Assembly (NCBI RefSeq): GCF_002287135.1 | Contig: NZ_NESU01000004.1 | Span: forward strand, 47,686-111,685 | Reading direction: 5' to 3' | From: Helicobacter sp. TUL | Lineage (GTDB): Bacteria > Campylobacterota > Campylobacteria > Campylobacterales > Helicobacteraceae | DNA: 64,000 bases | Part shown: piece by piece, positions 1 through 7,502 of the stretch | How positions within the stretch are numbered: position 1 is the first letter of the stretch | Layout: every line of letters starts with the position of its first letter | Position numbers and translations under genes: made by a program | The notes under the pieces: generated by a model | What the model was told of the DNA's origin: nothing | Databases searched by the model: none | The model's input: only the letters and a program-made list of their open reading frames with translations

Positions 1-1246
1 AAAGTCGCTTATCATCGTGCTGTGGAATGCCCCACTCAAAGTCATGATAATCTTGATAAAGTTTTTGTGTGGCTTTATCAGAGGCATCATACCCTCGGTA
101 AATCCAACCGCATCGTTGTAGTGGCTGTGTAGTCGTCGCTACATAATCCAAAGCTAACTCCACCATATCACCACATACCGCACCTTTTTCAAAACCAAGT
201 TCGCTAAAAACCTTTAGCCCCTTTTTGTCGTGTGTATCCCATTGTGTGTGGAAGCTCTGTGCATTTTCAAATTGCATAAGCGTATCTAAAAAAGATTGCA
301 CTACTTCTTTTTGTGTTAGATTCCTATCGATGATATAACACTCAAAATTGCACCGATAGCCGCTTGTATCCTCTACATACACACAAAAGCCAAAGGCACT
401 TACATTTCCTACATCATCTTTTCTAGCAAAAAAATGCTCTGAATTATGAATGCGTTGTTTTAGCGTCGTGGCAATATGCTCTAATAATTTTGCTCCCATA
501 AATCCGTGTGCTTTTGTGAAGCTCTCTTGCCATAGGGCAAAAATTTGCTCTTGTTGCGCACAATCCTTGGTGCGTTGGAATGTGGGTGTTTGGGATAGTA
601 TCCCTGTGATTTTACGAATCTTATCTATCTCATAGGTGATAAAATTTTTCATATTCCAGCTTGTGTCTGCTCTGCAAATATTCACCGCGAAATTTTTGAG
701 AATCTCCCCACCACACTCGCTATGCACGACTTCAGGGTGAAACTGCAAGGCATAGATTTGACGCTTTGTGTCTGCTATGGCGCAATAATGTGTATTGACA
801 CTTTTGGCTAATTCACTAAAGCCTTGCGGAATTTTTTCTACCTTATCAGCGTGACTCATCCACACAATAGAATTATTTTTGACATTTGCAAAAAGTGCTG
901 TATCAGGAGCTAGAATCTCTAATTGTGCCTTGCCAAACTCCTGCTCTTTGGCTCGCACCACCGCACCGCCAAAATGATACGCGATATATTGCATACCATA
1001 ACAAATCCCAAGCACAGGAATGCCAAGCTCAAAGACTTTGTTATCAGGCTTATACGCTCCCTCCTCATACACACTCGCAGGACCGCCACTTAAAATAATG
1101 CCCTTAGGATTCTTAGCCTTGATAGAATCTATGCTTTCAAAATAAGGCACGATCTCGGTATAAACGCCAAACTCCCGAAGTCTCCTAGCGATAAGCTGCG
1201 TGTATTGACTCCCAAAGTCAAGCACTAACATTTCAACATTATTCAT
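1..1246 (-). CDS. guaA: GMP synthase N-terminal part carrying GNAT-like and Tag glycosylase insertions (partial)
   Basis: The frame opens with ATG at 1246 (AGGAAAG ribosome site just upstream) and stays open for 415 codons to the window edge. Residues 1-190 are a class I glutamine amidotransferase: oxyanion motif SGGPxSVY, nucleophile C82 in GICYGMQ, and H170/E172 in FHPEV. Residues 195-215 (SWNMKNF, then EIDKIRK) match the GuaA linker that normally precedes the ATP-pyrophosphatase P-loop. Instead, residues 235-370 look like a GNAT acetyltransferase (LWQESF at 238, KKGLKVFSELGFEKG at 341-355). From 376 the sequence matches Tag, DNA-3-methyladenine glycosylase I: QRCGW, then YHDFEWGIP, with candidate zinc ligands C379 and H401. 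The ATP-pyrophosphatase and dimerisation domains, if present, lie outside the window. GuaA makes GMP from XMP; the role of the extra domains is unknown. I am sure of the GATase and Tag calls and less sure of GNAT. Confidence 0.85.
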   Translation of the reverse strand, partial: MNNVEMLVLDFGSQYTQLIARRLREFGVYTEIVPYFESIDSIKAKNPKGIILSGGPASVYEEGAYKPDNKVFELGIPVLGICYGMQYIAYHFGGAVVRAKEQEFGKAQLEILAPDTALFANVKNNSIVWMSHADKVEKIPQGFSELAKSVNTHYCAIADTKRQIYALQFHPEVVHSECGGEILKNFAVNICRADTSWNMKNFITYEIDKIRKITGILSQTPTFQRTKDCAQQEQIFALWQESFTKAHGFMGAKLLEHIATTLKQRIHNSEHFFARKDDVGNVSAFGFCVYVEDTSGYRCNFECYIIDRNLTQKEVVQSFLDTLMQFENAQSFHTQWDTHDKKGLKVFSELGFEKGAVCGDMVELALDYVATTTQPLQRCGWIYRGYDASDKATQKLYQDYHDFEWGIPQHDDKRL

Positions 1247-1259
1247 TTTCTTTCCTTAC

Positions 1260-2210
1260 TTAGTCTAAATATATGGTGTTTTTGAGATATTTTTCTAGGG
1301 CTTCTTCCTCTAGCACCTCATCAAAACAAGCTTGGATTTTTGTATCCGCTCCGACTTTGATTTGTTTGTTGATATCCGCTACAAACTCCCTAAAATTAGG
1401 ATTTGAATCCACAAGTCTATCCATAGTTTGCAAATCAATCTCGCTTCTTTTTGCCGACAACAACACTCGAGAATCCAAAGGATTTGCCTCTAGCTTAATC
1501 ACTCCTATCCCAAAACTTGCATTAAGTCGCCTTAATTCCTCTAGCACATCATCTTCTATGTCTTCAAAAATCACCAAATAGCCTTCATTTGCCCAACTAG
1601 AATTAGAAACTGCTTGGAAATAAGATTCTTTTAGATTCCCAAAATTTACCTTGACTTTTAATTCAAACGAAAAGAGGCTGTACACATTGTGATTGATATG
1701 TTTGAGGATTTCAAGGGTTTGGGGTTCATAATCATTAAAAGGTATATAAACGCCTGCAATATCGGGGTTTTCCCATTTGTCTTTGCCACTTATTTGTTTT
1801 TTGCTTTTTTCGTGATAGATTGTTTTGCATTGCAATCTAAATTCAGTTGCATTTGCGAGATAATACACAAGCAAAGGGTGCAAATCTCGCTCTTTGTATT
1901 TGGTGTTTTTTAGGCTTTCTGTTTCTTCTTTGGTGATGAGTTCTTGCACATCTTCTTTGAGTTCATCTTTGCGAGATTTGAGCCAAAAGGTGGTAGGTCG
2001 CTTGGTAGTAATGAAAAAGATAGAATCTTGCCTTTTAGTATTAAAATAAAGCTGACCTGCCAAGGTTTTCCAAGGTATTTTACTGGTGCTGTCTAAGAAT
2101 TGTATAAGTCCCTTTTGCGTAGCCATATCCCATATTTGTTGGTAAGTCATAGGCTGCTTAGCTTCTTGCAAAATCTGCTTTGCTAACTCCAAAAATGTCA
2201 TTTTTGCCAT
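1260..2210 (-). CDS. HARE-HTH protein with PD-(D/E)XK-like domain (HrgA-like)
   Basis: 316 aa. Residues 4-75 look like a HARE-HTH winged helix (LELAKQILQEAKQPMTYQQI, then GNL-type aromatic strand FFITTKRPTTFWL), a domain found in restriction enzymes and chromatin factors. The C-terminal half has a nuclease-like signature: NPDIAG followed about 40 residues later by FELKVKV, the P-D...E-x-K order of PD-(D/E)XK enzymes, and then a QAVSNSSWAN helix. It resembles HrgA of Helicobacter pylori, which occupies a restriction gene site there. No methyltransferase partner lies beside it. It ends 13 bp before guaA and may share its transcript. Nuclease activity is inferred, not shown; a DNA-binding regulator is the alternative. 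Confidence 0.6.
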   Translation of the reverse strand: MAKMTFLELAKQILQEAKQPMTYQQIWDMATQKGLIQFLDSTSKIPWKTLAGQLYFNTKRQDSIFFITTKRPTTFWLKSRKDELKEDVQELITKEETESLKNTKYKERDLHPLLVYYLANATEFRLQCKTIYHEKSKKQISGKDKWENPDIAGVYIPFNDYEPQTLEILKHINHNVYSLFSFELKVKVNFGNLKESYFQAVSNSSWANEGYLVIFEDIEDDVLEELRRLNASFGIGVIKLEANPLDSRVLLSAKRSEIDLQTMDRLVDSNPNFREFVADINKQIKVGADTKIQACFDEVLEEEALEKYLKNTIYLD

Positions 2211-2650
2211 AGGATTCCCTGCTGTTAGGTTTTGATGTGGGGTATTATATTGTATTTTTACTTAAAGACATAAGGCTAGTGTATAAGCAATTTTGTTAAA
2301 ATGCAAGTATTCTAGCTTAAAAAGTATAAAAAGATTTTTCACACAATATTTTTAGATAATAGGTAAATAACATTACAAAAAGCAAGGTAAAAATGAGCAA
2401 ATTTAAACTTACTCAAATCCAAACTAAAAGCATTTTGAGCAAATCCAATCTTCCTGTGGCTGATTATTCGGTAAATCCTTGTAAATTATTTTTCACAAAG
2501 AAGTGAAGAAAAATCCCACAAAGCAGGACTCAATACATTAAAGCTTAATGGGATAAATCTTGTGATGAAAATATCACGCATTTTTAGTTCTTGTGTTAGC
2601 CCATTACCAAGCAAAATTTTGTGCTTGTTGGGGCTTTGTTGTTAGTAATT
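2211..2650. other. 440-bp intergenic stretch with a decayed gene
   Basis: Between two minus-strand genes. It holds an A/T-rich leader region, the 5' remnant of a radical SAM gene on the plus strand (listed separately), and about 140 bp after it that look like decayed coding sequence (a plus-strand frame from about 2521 stays open to a TAG at about 2642) but match nothing I recognise. No RNA gene or repeat was seen. Confidence 0.5.
2393..2506 (+). pseudogene. Truncated 5' remnant of a SPL-type radical SAM gene
   Basis: A 37-codon frame with ATG at 2393 and an AAGGT site upstream. Residues 11-29 read TKSILSKSNLPVADYSVNP, which is the conserved segment just before the NPYxGCxHxCxYCYA iron-sulfur motif in the spore-photoproduct-lyase-like radical SAM family (COG1533 type). 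The match stops exactly there: after NP the frame reads CKLFFTKK and terminates, so the cluster cysteines and the whole catalytic barrel are missing. I take it for the start of a deleted gene rather than a functional peptide. Confidence 0.55.
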
Positions 2651-3685
2651 TTAATACAGATTCACAGGATAAGGATCTCTGTTATCTACCGTAAATCTCT
2701 GATGCCAATATGGATATGCCAATTTTGTTTGACTAGCCTTATCTAATCTTTTGATATGTTCTACATCAAGCTGTAACTCACTAGCTTGCAAATTTTCTTT
2801 TAATTGCTCAACTTTTGTAGCACCTATCACAAGGGAGCTAATTGTCGGTCTTGATAATACCCAAGCAAGTGCAATTTGTGCTATTGAATGACCAATTTCT
2901 TTGCTAATAGATTCTAACTCATCTACAATACTTAATAAATGCTCTCTATCCATATCCCAAGCACCGCCTCTTCCTAATCTAGAATCATCGATGTTTTGCT
3001 TACTTCTTGTGATTTTACCTGATAGCAGAGATCCACTCAAAGGACTCCAAACAAGTGTGCCTATTTTTTCTTCTATGCCAAGTGGCATTAACTCATTTTC
3101 AAATTCTCTCGCACCAAGCGAATAATACGCTTGATGCACCACGGGTCTTTGGAGATTATAGGCATCTGCAACACTAAGCATTTTCATCAAATGCCAACCT
3201 GAATAATTGCTCACTCCAAAATAGCGTATTTTGCCTGATTTGACTAAGTCATTAAGTGTTTGTAAGGCTTCTATATGTGGAGTTCTTGCATCATAGCAAT
3301 GCAAATGATACAAATCAATATAATCTGTTTGCAATCTCTGCAAACTCGCTTCAACACTTTGTAAAATCTTTGATCTTGAAGTGCCGATGTCATTTGGATT
3401 ATCGCTCATCCACATACCTGTTTTTGTAGAGATAAAAACTTCAGATCTTTTGTAGTCCTTAAGGGCTTGTCCCAAAATAATTTCAGAATCTCCAAGAGAA
3501 TAACAATCTGCGGTATCAAAGGCATTAAACCCCAAATCCATACACACTTTAATCAAAGCCTTAGCCTCATCTACTTGAGTGCTACCCCATTTTTTAAAAA
3601 CTTCTGTGCTGCCTCCAAATGTCGCAGTTCCTAGCATCATATTTGGGATAACTTGCCCACTATTGCCTAAATATCTGTATTTCAT
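2651..3685 (-). CDS. Aldo/keto reductase
   Basis: 344 aa, the usual length of the family. It begins MKYRYLGNSGQVIPNMMLG, the typical AKR opening, and shows the catalytic tetrad context: FDTADCYSLGDSE (Asp and Tyr), STKTGM (Lys) and LYHLHCYD (His). It should fold as a TIM barrel and reduce aldehydes or ketones with NADPH; the substrate cannot be read from sequence. The overall pattern (PxSSLVIGATKVEQL near the end) is like the YajO/Tas/IolS group. It stands alone between the remnant at 2.4 kb and an MFS gene. Confidence 0.88.
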   Translation of the reverse strand: MKYRYLGNSGQVIPNMMLGTATFGGSTEVFKKWGSTQVDEAKALIKVCMDLGFNAFDTADCYSLGDSEIILGQALKDYKRSEVFISTKTGMWMSDNPNDIGTSRSKILQSVEASLQRLQTDYIDLYHLHCYDARTPHIEALQTLNDLVKSGKIRYFGVSNYSGWHLMKMLSVADAYNLQRPVVHQAYYSLGAREFENELMPLGIEEKIGTLVWSPLSGSLLSGKITRSKQNIDDSRLGRGGAWDMDREHLLSIVDELESISKEIGHSIAQIALAWVLSRPTISSLVIGATKVEQLKENLQASELQLDVEHIKRLDKASQTKLAYPYWHQRFTVDNRDPYPVNLY

Positions 3686-3758
3686 ACATATCTCCTATAA
3701 CAAATAATTAAACTTGGCATTATACACGCCATGCGATACATTTCAACAAACCCTAGAT

Positions 3759-5012
3759 TCAAAAATGCACTTGTGCAAGATGTCTAAAAACAACCCAAGA
3801 AAAACTCCACACAATTAACCCAAGCAACGCTGCACTACCCAAAGCTATATATGCATAAAAATACCCAAAATACTGCGCTACAAAACCACCCAAACTTCCA
3901 CTTAATGCACCACCGATACCACCCCAAGTCATCACAAAACTAAATCCGGCATTGATATGCCCACTACCACGCAAGACTATCGCCACCAAAATAGGCACAA
4001 TCACACCTGTAATCCCAGCACCAACTCCATCTAGAATCTGTGTAGCGACCATACCGCCCAAGCCCTCATAATTTGCCGCAATCATCGCACGCACACAAAG
4101 TCCTAAAAGAGAAATTGCCATAAGAGCAAAAAGGGTTTTTGAGAGCTTGGAATTACTATCATCGTGCAAATCTCTATGAGAATCCCCCAAAGGATTTACA
4201 ATAAGTTTGCCACATACAAGCGCGATAAGAATCATTGTGCTTTGAGCGATGATAATAGTAGCTGCTGCATACGCACCACTTGAATCTATCCCCAAAGTAT
4301 GCGCGCGCTGACTTAAAAGCGGAAGCATAGCAGCATTGCTAAGATGAAAGCAAAACATTGCAAAACTTAGCGCCATAATGCGTTTATCCATAAAGCTTCT
4401 TTTAAGAGATTTTGGCTTAAGCATAGTGGCAGTAGATTCTTCATCACCCCTTGCTAAAGCGTGGTTTATAGAGACATTGCGTAACAATGCAAGACATAAT
4501 AACGAAAAGACTCCCATAAGAATAGTGATGATAAAAATCGAGGTTATCCCATAATACCAAGCACACACGAGGCTTAATCCTGCGCTAAAAGCAGTCCCAG
4601 CGTGTTTGTAAGCTTCATTTTTGCTTGTTTGGAGTGCATATTGCTCTCTACCAACAATCCCAAGCGTTATCGCCGCAAAAGCAGGAGCGAGAAACACGCC
4701 ACACAAAGCGATAGCAAGTTGTGCGATGAGTGTAAAAAGAAATGTTGGATACAAGAAGTTTAACAACACACTACCACTAATAGCACAAATACAAAATGCA
4801 ATAAGTGTGCGTTTATAAGGTGTCTTATCGACTAAGATTCCAAGTGGCACACCAAAAAGCAACGCGCAAAGAGAAGTAATTGTGCCAATAAGCCCAATTT
4901 GCCCCTCTGAGAAATGATAGTTTTTTAAAAATACGCCTAGATAAGGACCTAAGCCATCACGCACATCAGCAATAAAGAAATTTAACCACGCTAAAGCGTT
5001 ATAGGCACTCAT
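3759..5012 (-). CDS. MFS transporter
   Basis: 417 aa with about 12 predicted hydrophobic segments and a long polar central loop near residues 185-210 (RGDEESTATMLKPKS). The first cytoplasmic loop GILVDKTPYKR fits the MFS motif A (G-x3-D-x2-G/P-x-R/K). Start ATG 5012. The late segments (GGIGGALSGSLGG) are Gly-rich as in drug and metabolite exporters. Substrate unknown. It is about 20 bp downstream of the YhcC-type radical SAM gene and could be cotranscribed with it. Confidence 0.82.
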   Translation of the reverse strand: MSAYNALAWLNFFIADVRDGLGPYLGVFLKNYHFSEGQIGLIGTITSLCALLFGVPLGILVDKTPYKRTLIAFCICAISGSVLLNFLYPTFLFTLIAQLAIALCGVFLAPAFAAITLGIVGREQYALQTSKNEAYKHAGTAFSAGLSLVCAWYYGITSIFIITILMGVFSLLCLALLRNVSINHALARGDEESTATMLKPKSLKRSFMDKRIMALSFAMFCFHLSNAAMLPLLSQRAHTLGIDSSGAYAAATIIIAQSTMILIALVCGKLIVNPLGDSHRDLHDDSNSKLSKTLFALMAISLLGLCVRAMIAANYEGLGGMVATQILDGVGAGITGVIVPILVAIVLRGSGHINAGFSFVMTWGGIGGALSGSLGGFVAQYFGYFYAYIALGSAALLGLIVWSFSWVVFRHLAQVHF

Positions 5013-5032
5013 CTATTTTCTTTGCACAAAGT

Positions 5033-5995
5033 TTAGTATTCAATGCCTATTGCTTTTAGCCTATCGCGTATGTAACGCATTTGAATATTTTTATCAAAAC
5101 ACCATTGTGGCGCAAGAAGAGTTTCATCGTGTGCTCCTGCGCTAATGCGTTGCACCACGACTTCAGGTGGTAGGCGACGCAAAGATTCTACGATAAGATC
5201 TCCAAACATTTCTAAGCTAATAGGTTTATATTCTCCATCTTTATAGAGTTTTGCTAATCGCGTTCCATTCACAACATACATAGGGTGAATCTTGATACTA
5301 TCAATCCCCCATTCTATAACGCAATCTAGTGTATGCAACATCATTTCTTCAGTTTCTTGGGGCAATCCATAGATAATGTGTGCGCACACCTTTATCCCTC
5401 TAGCGCGAGTTTTGGCAAAGAGTTCCTTAGCACCATCTATGCTATGTCCTCTGTTGGTGAGCTCTAAGGTTTTGTTATATACTGATTGAATCCCATATTC
5501 AAGCCAAATCTCTTTCCCTGCCTTGACATAGCCCTCTAGTAAATCTAGCACCTCATCACTCACACAATCAATCCGAGTGCCAATGCTCATACCCACGACA
5601 TTGGGCAACCCTAATGCGCAATCATACAAGGCTTTAAGCGTATCGATATGGGCATATGTGTTGGTATAAGATTGAAAATACACCATATATTTTGAAATGC
5701 CAAATTTTCGCTCGTGAAACTCCGCATGCCACGCAAATTGTTCTCTAAGTTGTGTAAGTTGTTTGTCTAAAAGTGGGTTATTTTTGAGTGTAAAATTCAT
5801 TTTCACTTCACTACGCTTATCGATTTTCACAAGACTTGGCGAAAATGATTCGTTATCGCAATAAATACATCCTCCCTTTGCAACACTCCCATCGATATTT
5901 GGACATGTAAAGCCCTGTAAAGAAATGGGGATCTTGCGCACTCTACTCCCAAAACGCTTTTTAAAATACCGCCCAACAGTAAGGATCACACGCAT
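5033..5995 (-). CDS. Radical SAM protein, TIGR01212/YhcC family
   Basis: 320 aa. The N-terminus KKRFGSRVRKIPISLQGFTCPN followed by DGSVAKGGCIYCDN gives the family's unusual spaced cysteine motif (C-x11-C-x2-C), which should bind a 4Fe-4S cluster and S-adenosylmethionine. Other family blocks are visible: YFQSYTNTYA, VGMSIGTRIDCVSDEVL, WLEYGIQSVYNKTLE and HIIYGLPQETEEM. The biochemical role of the family is not settled. ATG start at 5995; 24 bp downstream of purF, so probably in the same transcript. Confidence 0.85.
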   Translation of the reverse strand: MRVILTVGRYFKKRFGSRVRKIPISLQGFTCPNIDGSVAKGGCIYCDNESFSPSLVKIDKRSEVKMNFTLKNNPLLDKQLTQLREQFAWHAEFHERKFGISKYMVYFQSYTNTYAHIDTLKALYDCALGLPNVVGMSIGTRIDCVSDEVLDLLEGYVKAGKEIWLEYGIQSVYNKTLELTNRGHSIDGAKELFAKTRARGIKVCAHIIYGLPQETEEMMLHTLDCVIEWGIDSIKIHPMYVVNGTRLAKLYKDGEYKPISLEMFGDLIVESLRRLPPEVVVQRISAGAHDETLLAPQWCFDKNIQMRYIRDRLKAIGIEY

Positions 5996-6019
5996 ATTTA
6001 CTCCTTAAAATTTTTATCC

Positions 6020-7423
6020 CTATTTAGCACTTTGGAGTAAATATTCATCGACATACTGCCCATCAAAACACGCCTTGCAAAATTCTTGATTTCCTCCTAT
6101 GCTACGCAACATACCATCAATAGACAAAAAGCCCAAAAAATCTGCCCCAATATACGATCGCACTTCCTCTATGCTTTTGTTTGCACAAATAAGCTGATCT
6201 TTATCAGGTGTATCCACACCATAATAGCACGGCGATATGGTAGGAGGCGCAGAAATAAGGAGATATACTTTTTTCGCCCCTGCCTTACGCAGAATCTGCA
6301 CAATCTGCTTACTTGTCGTCCCACGCACTACAGAATCATCAATCACAATGATTTCTTTGCCTTGTATAACACTAGAAATAGGATTAAGCTTAAGTCGCAC
6401 TTTTAATTCACGCATTCTTTGCAAAGGCTCGATAAATGTCCGTCCCACATAGTGATTTCTAATAATCCCAAGCTCAAAGTCTATGCCACTTTGCTTTGCG
6501 TATCCAAGTGCCGCTGCTACTCCAGAATCTGGGACAGGGATAACAATATCAGCATTGAGTTTATGCTCTTTGGCAAGTTCAATCCCCATATTTTTGCGAA
6601 TCTCATACACATTTTTGCCATACACTTGACTATCAGGGCGAGAAAAATACATATACTCAAACACGCACGGCTTAGGTTTTGGTGCAAAAACCTGCACGCT
6701 TTTTGGCTCACACGCATTAAGTGGTGTATATGCTCCTTCAAAAATTAGCATTTCACCGGGTGCAACATCACGCACATACTCTGCCCCCACAAGATCAAAG
6801 GCACAAGTTTCGCTTGCCACGATATACCCCACGCTGCCATCATCATTATATATCTTGCCCAAACTCAATGGACGCAATCCATAGCGATCACGCACGACAA
6901 ACATTTTGCTTCGTGAAAGAAACACAAAACAATACGCGCCATCAACATAACTTAGCGCATCAATAATGCGATCTATGAGATGTTCTTTTTGAGAGTGGGC
7001 AATAAGATGAATAAGATTCTCTGTATCAAGATGACTTTGAAATATCGCACCTTTATCTATGAGCATTTTACGCACTGCTTTGGCATTTGTGAGGTTGCCA
7101 TTATGCACGATTGCCATTTCACCAAGTGAATAGCGTGCAAAAATAGGTTGTGCTTCATTAATAGAATCTTCTCCTGCAGTAGAATAGCGATTGTGTCCTA
7201 TGCTTGATTTACCTTGAAGTTTTTTGAGATTTTCTTCATCAAAAACTTTTGTCACTAAACCATTGCCTTTAAGTGTCGTGATTTTTGTGCCATCAGAGGT
7301 GCTAATACCACTAGCTTCTTGCCCTCTGTGCTGCATTGCAAACAACGAATAATAGCTTAAAATCGCGGCATTATTCACATTATAAACACCTACTACCGCA
7401 CACTCTTCATTCCAATCTTTCAT
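6020..7423 (-). CDS. purF: Amidophosphoribosyltransferase
   Basis: 467 aa. Catalyses the first step of purine synthesis, PRPP plus glutamine to phosphoribosylamine. The sequence has a short propeptide before the Ntn nucleophile (MKDWNEE, then C8 in CAVVG), the glutaminase blocks MQHRGQEASGI and GHNRYST, and the PRPP-binding loop EIIVIDDSVVRGTTSKQI. Late cysteines (LICAN, CKACF) occur, but I cannot tell whether an iron-sulfur cluster is kept. ATG at 7423. purL lies about 41 kb away in this window, so the pathway is not clustered. Confidence 0.95.
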   Translation of the reverse strand: MKDWNEECAVVGVYNVNNAAILSYYSLFAMQHRGQEASGISTSDGTKITTLKGNGLVTKVFDEENLKKLQGKSSIGHNRYSTAGEDSINEAQPIFARYSLGEMAIVHNGNLTNAKAVRKMLIDKGAIFQSHLDTENLIHLIAHSQKEHLIDRIIDALSYVDGAYCFVFLSRSKMFVVRDRYGLRPLSLGKIYNDDGSVGYIVASETCAFDLVGAEYVRDVAPGEMLIFEGAYTPLNACEPKSVQVFAPKPKPCVFEYMYFSRPDSQVYGKNVYEIRKNMGIELAKEHKLNADIVIPVPDSGVAAALGYAKQSGIDFELGIIRNHYVGRTFIEPLQRMRELKVRLKLNPISSVIQGKEIIVIDDSVVRGTTSKQIVQILRKAGAKKVYLLISAPPTISPCYYGVDTPDKDQLICANKSIEEVRSYIGADFLGFLSIDGMLRSIGGNQEFCKACFDGQYVDEYLLQSAK

Positions 7424-7502
7424 TCTCTACTCCTATGTTCAAACTTTTCACATAAAAAATAACAAACATGCATCTATAGCCTAACGCCCTTTGTAATTTT
7501 GG

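Noticed and set aside
450..1098. Short plus-strand frames over the guaA region
   Set aside because: They lie opposite the continuous guaA frame, whose motifs are unambiguous, and lack ribosome sites.
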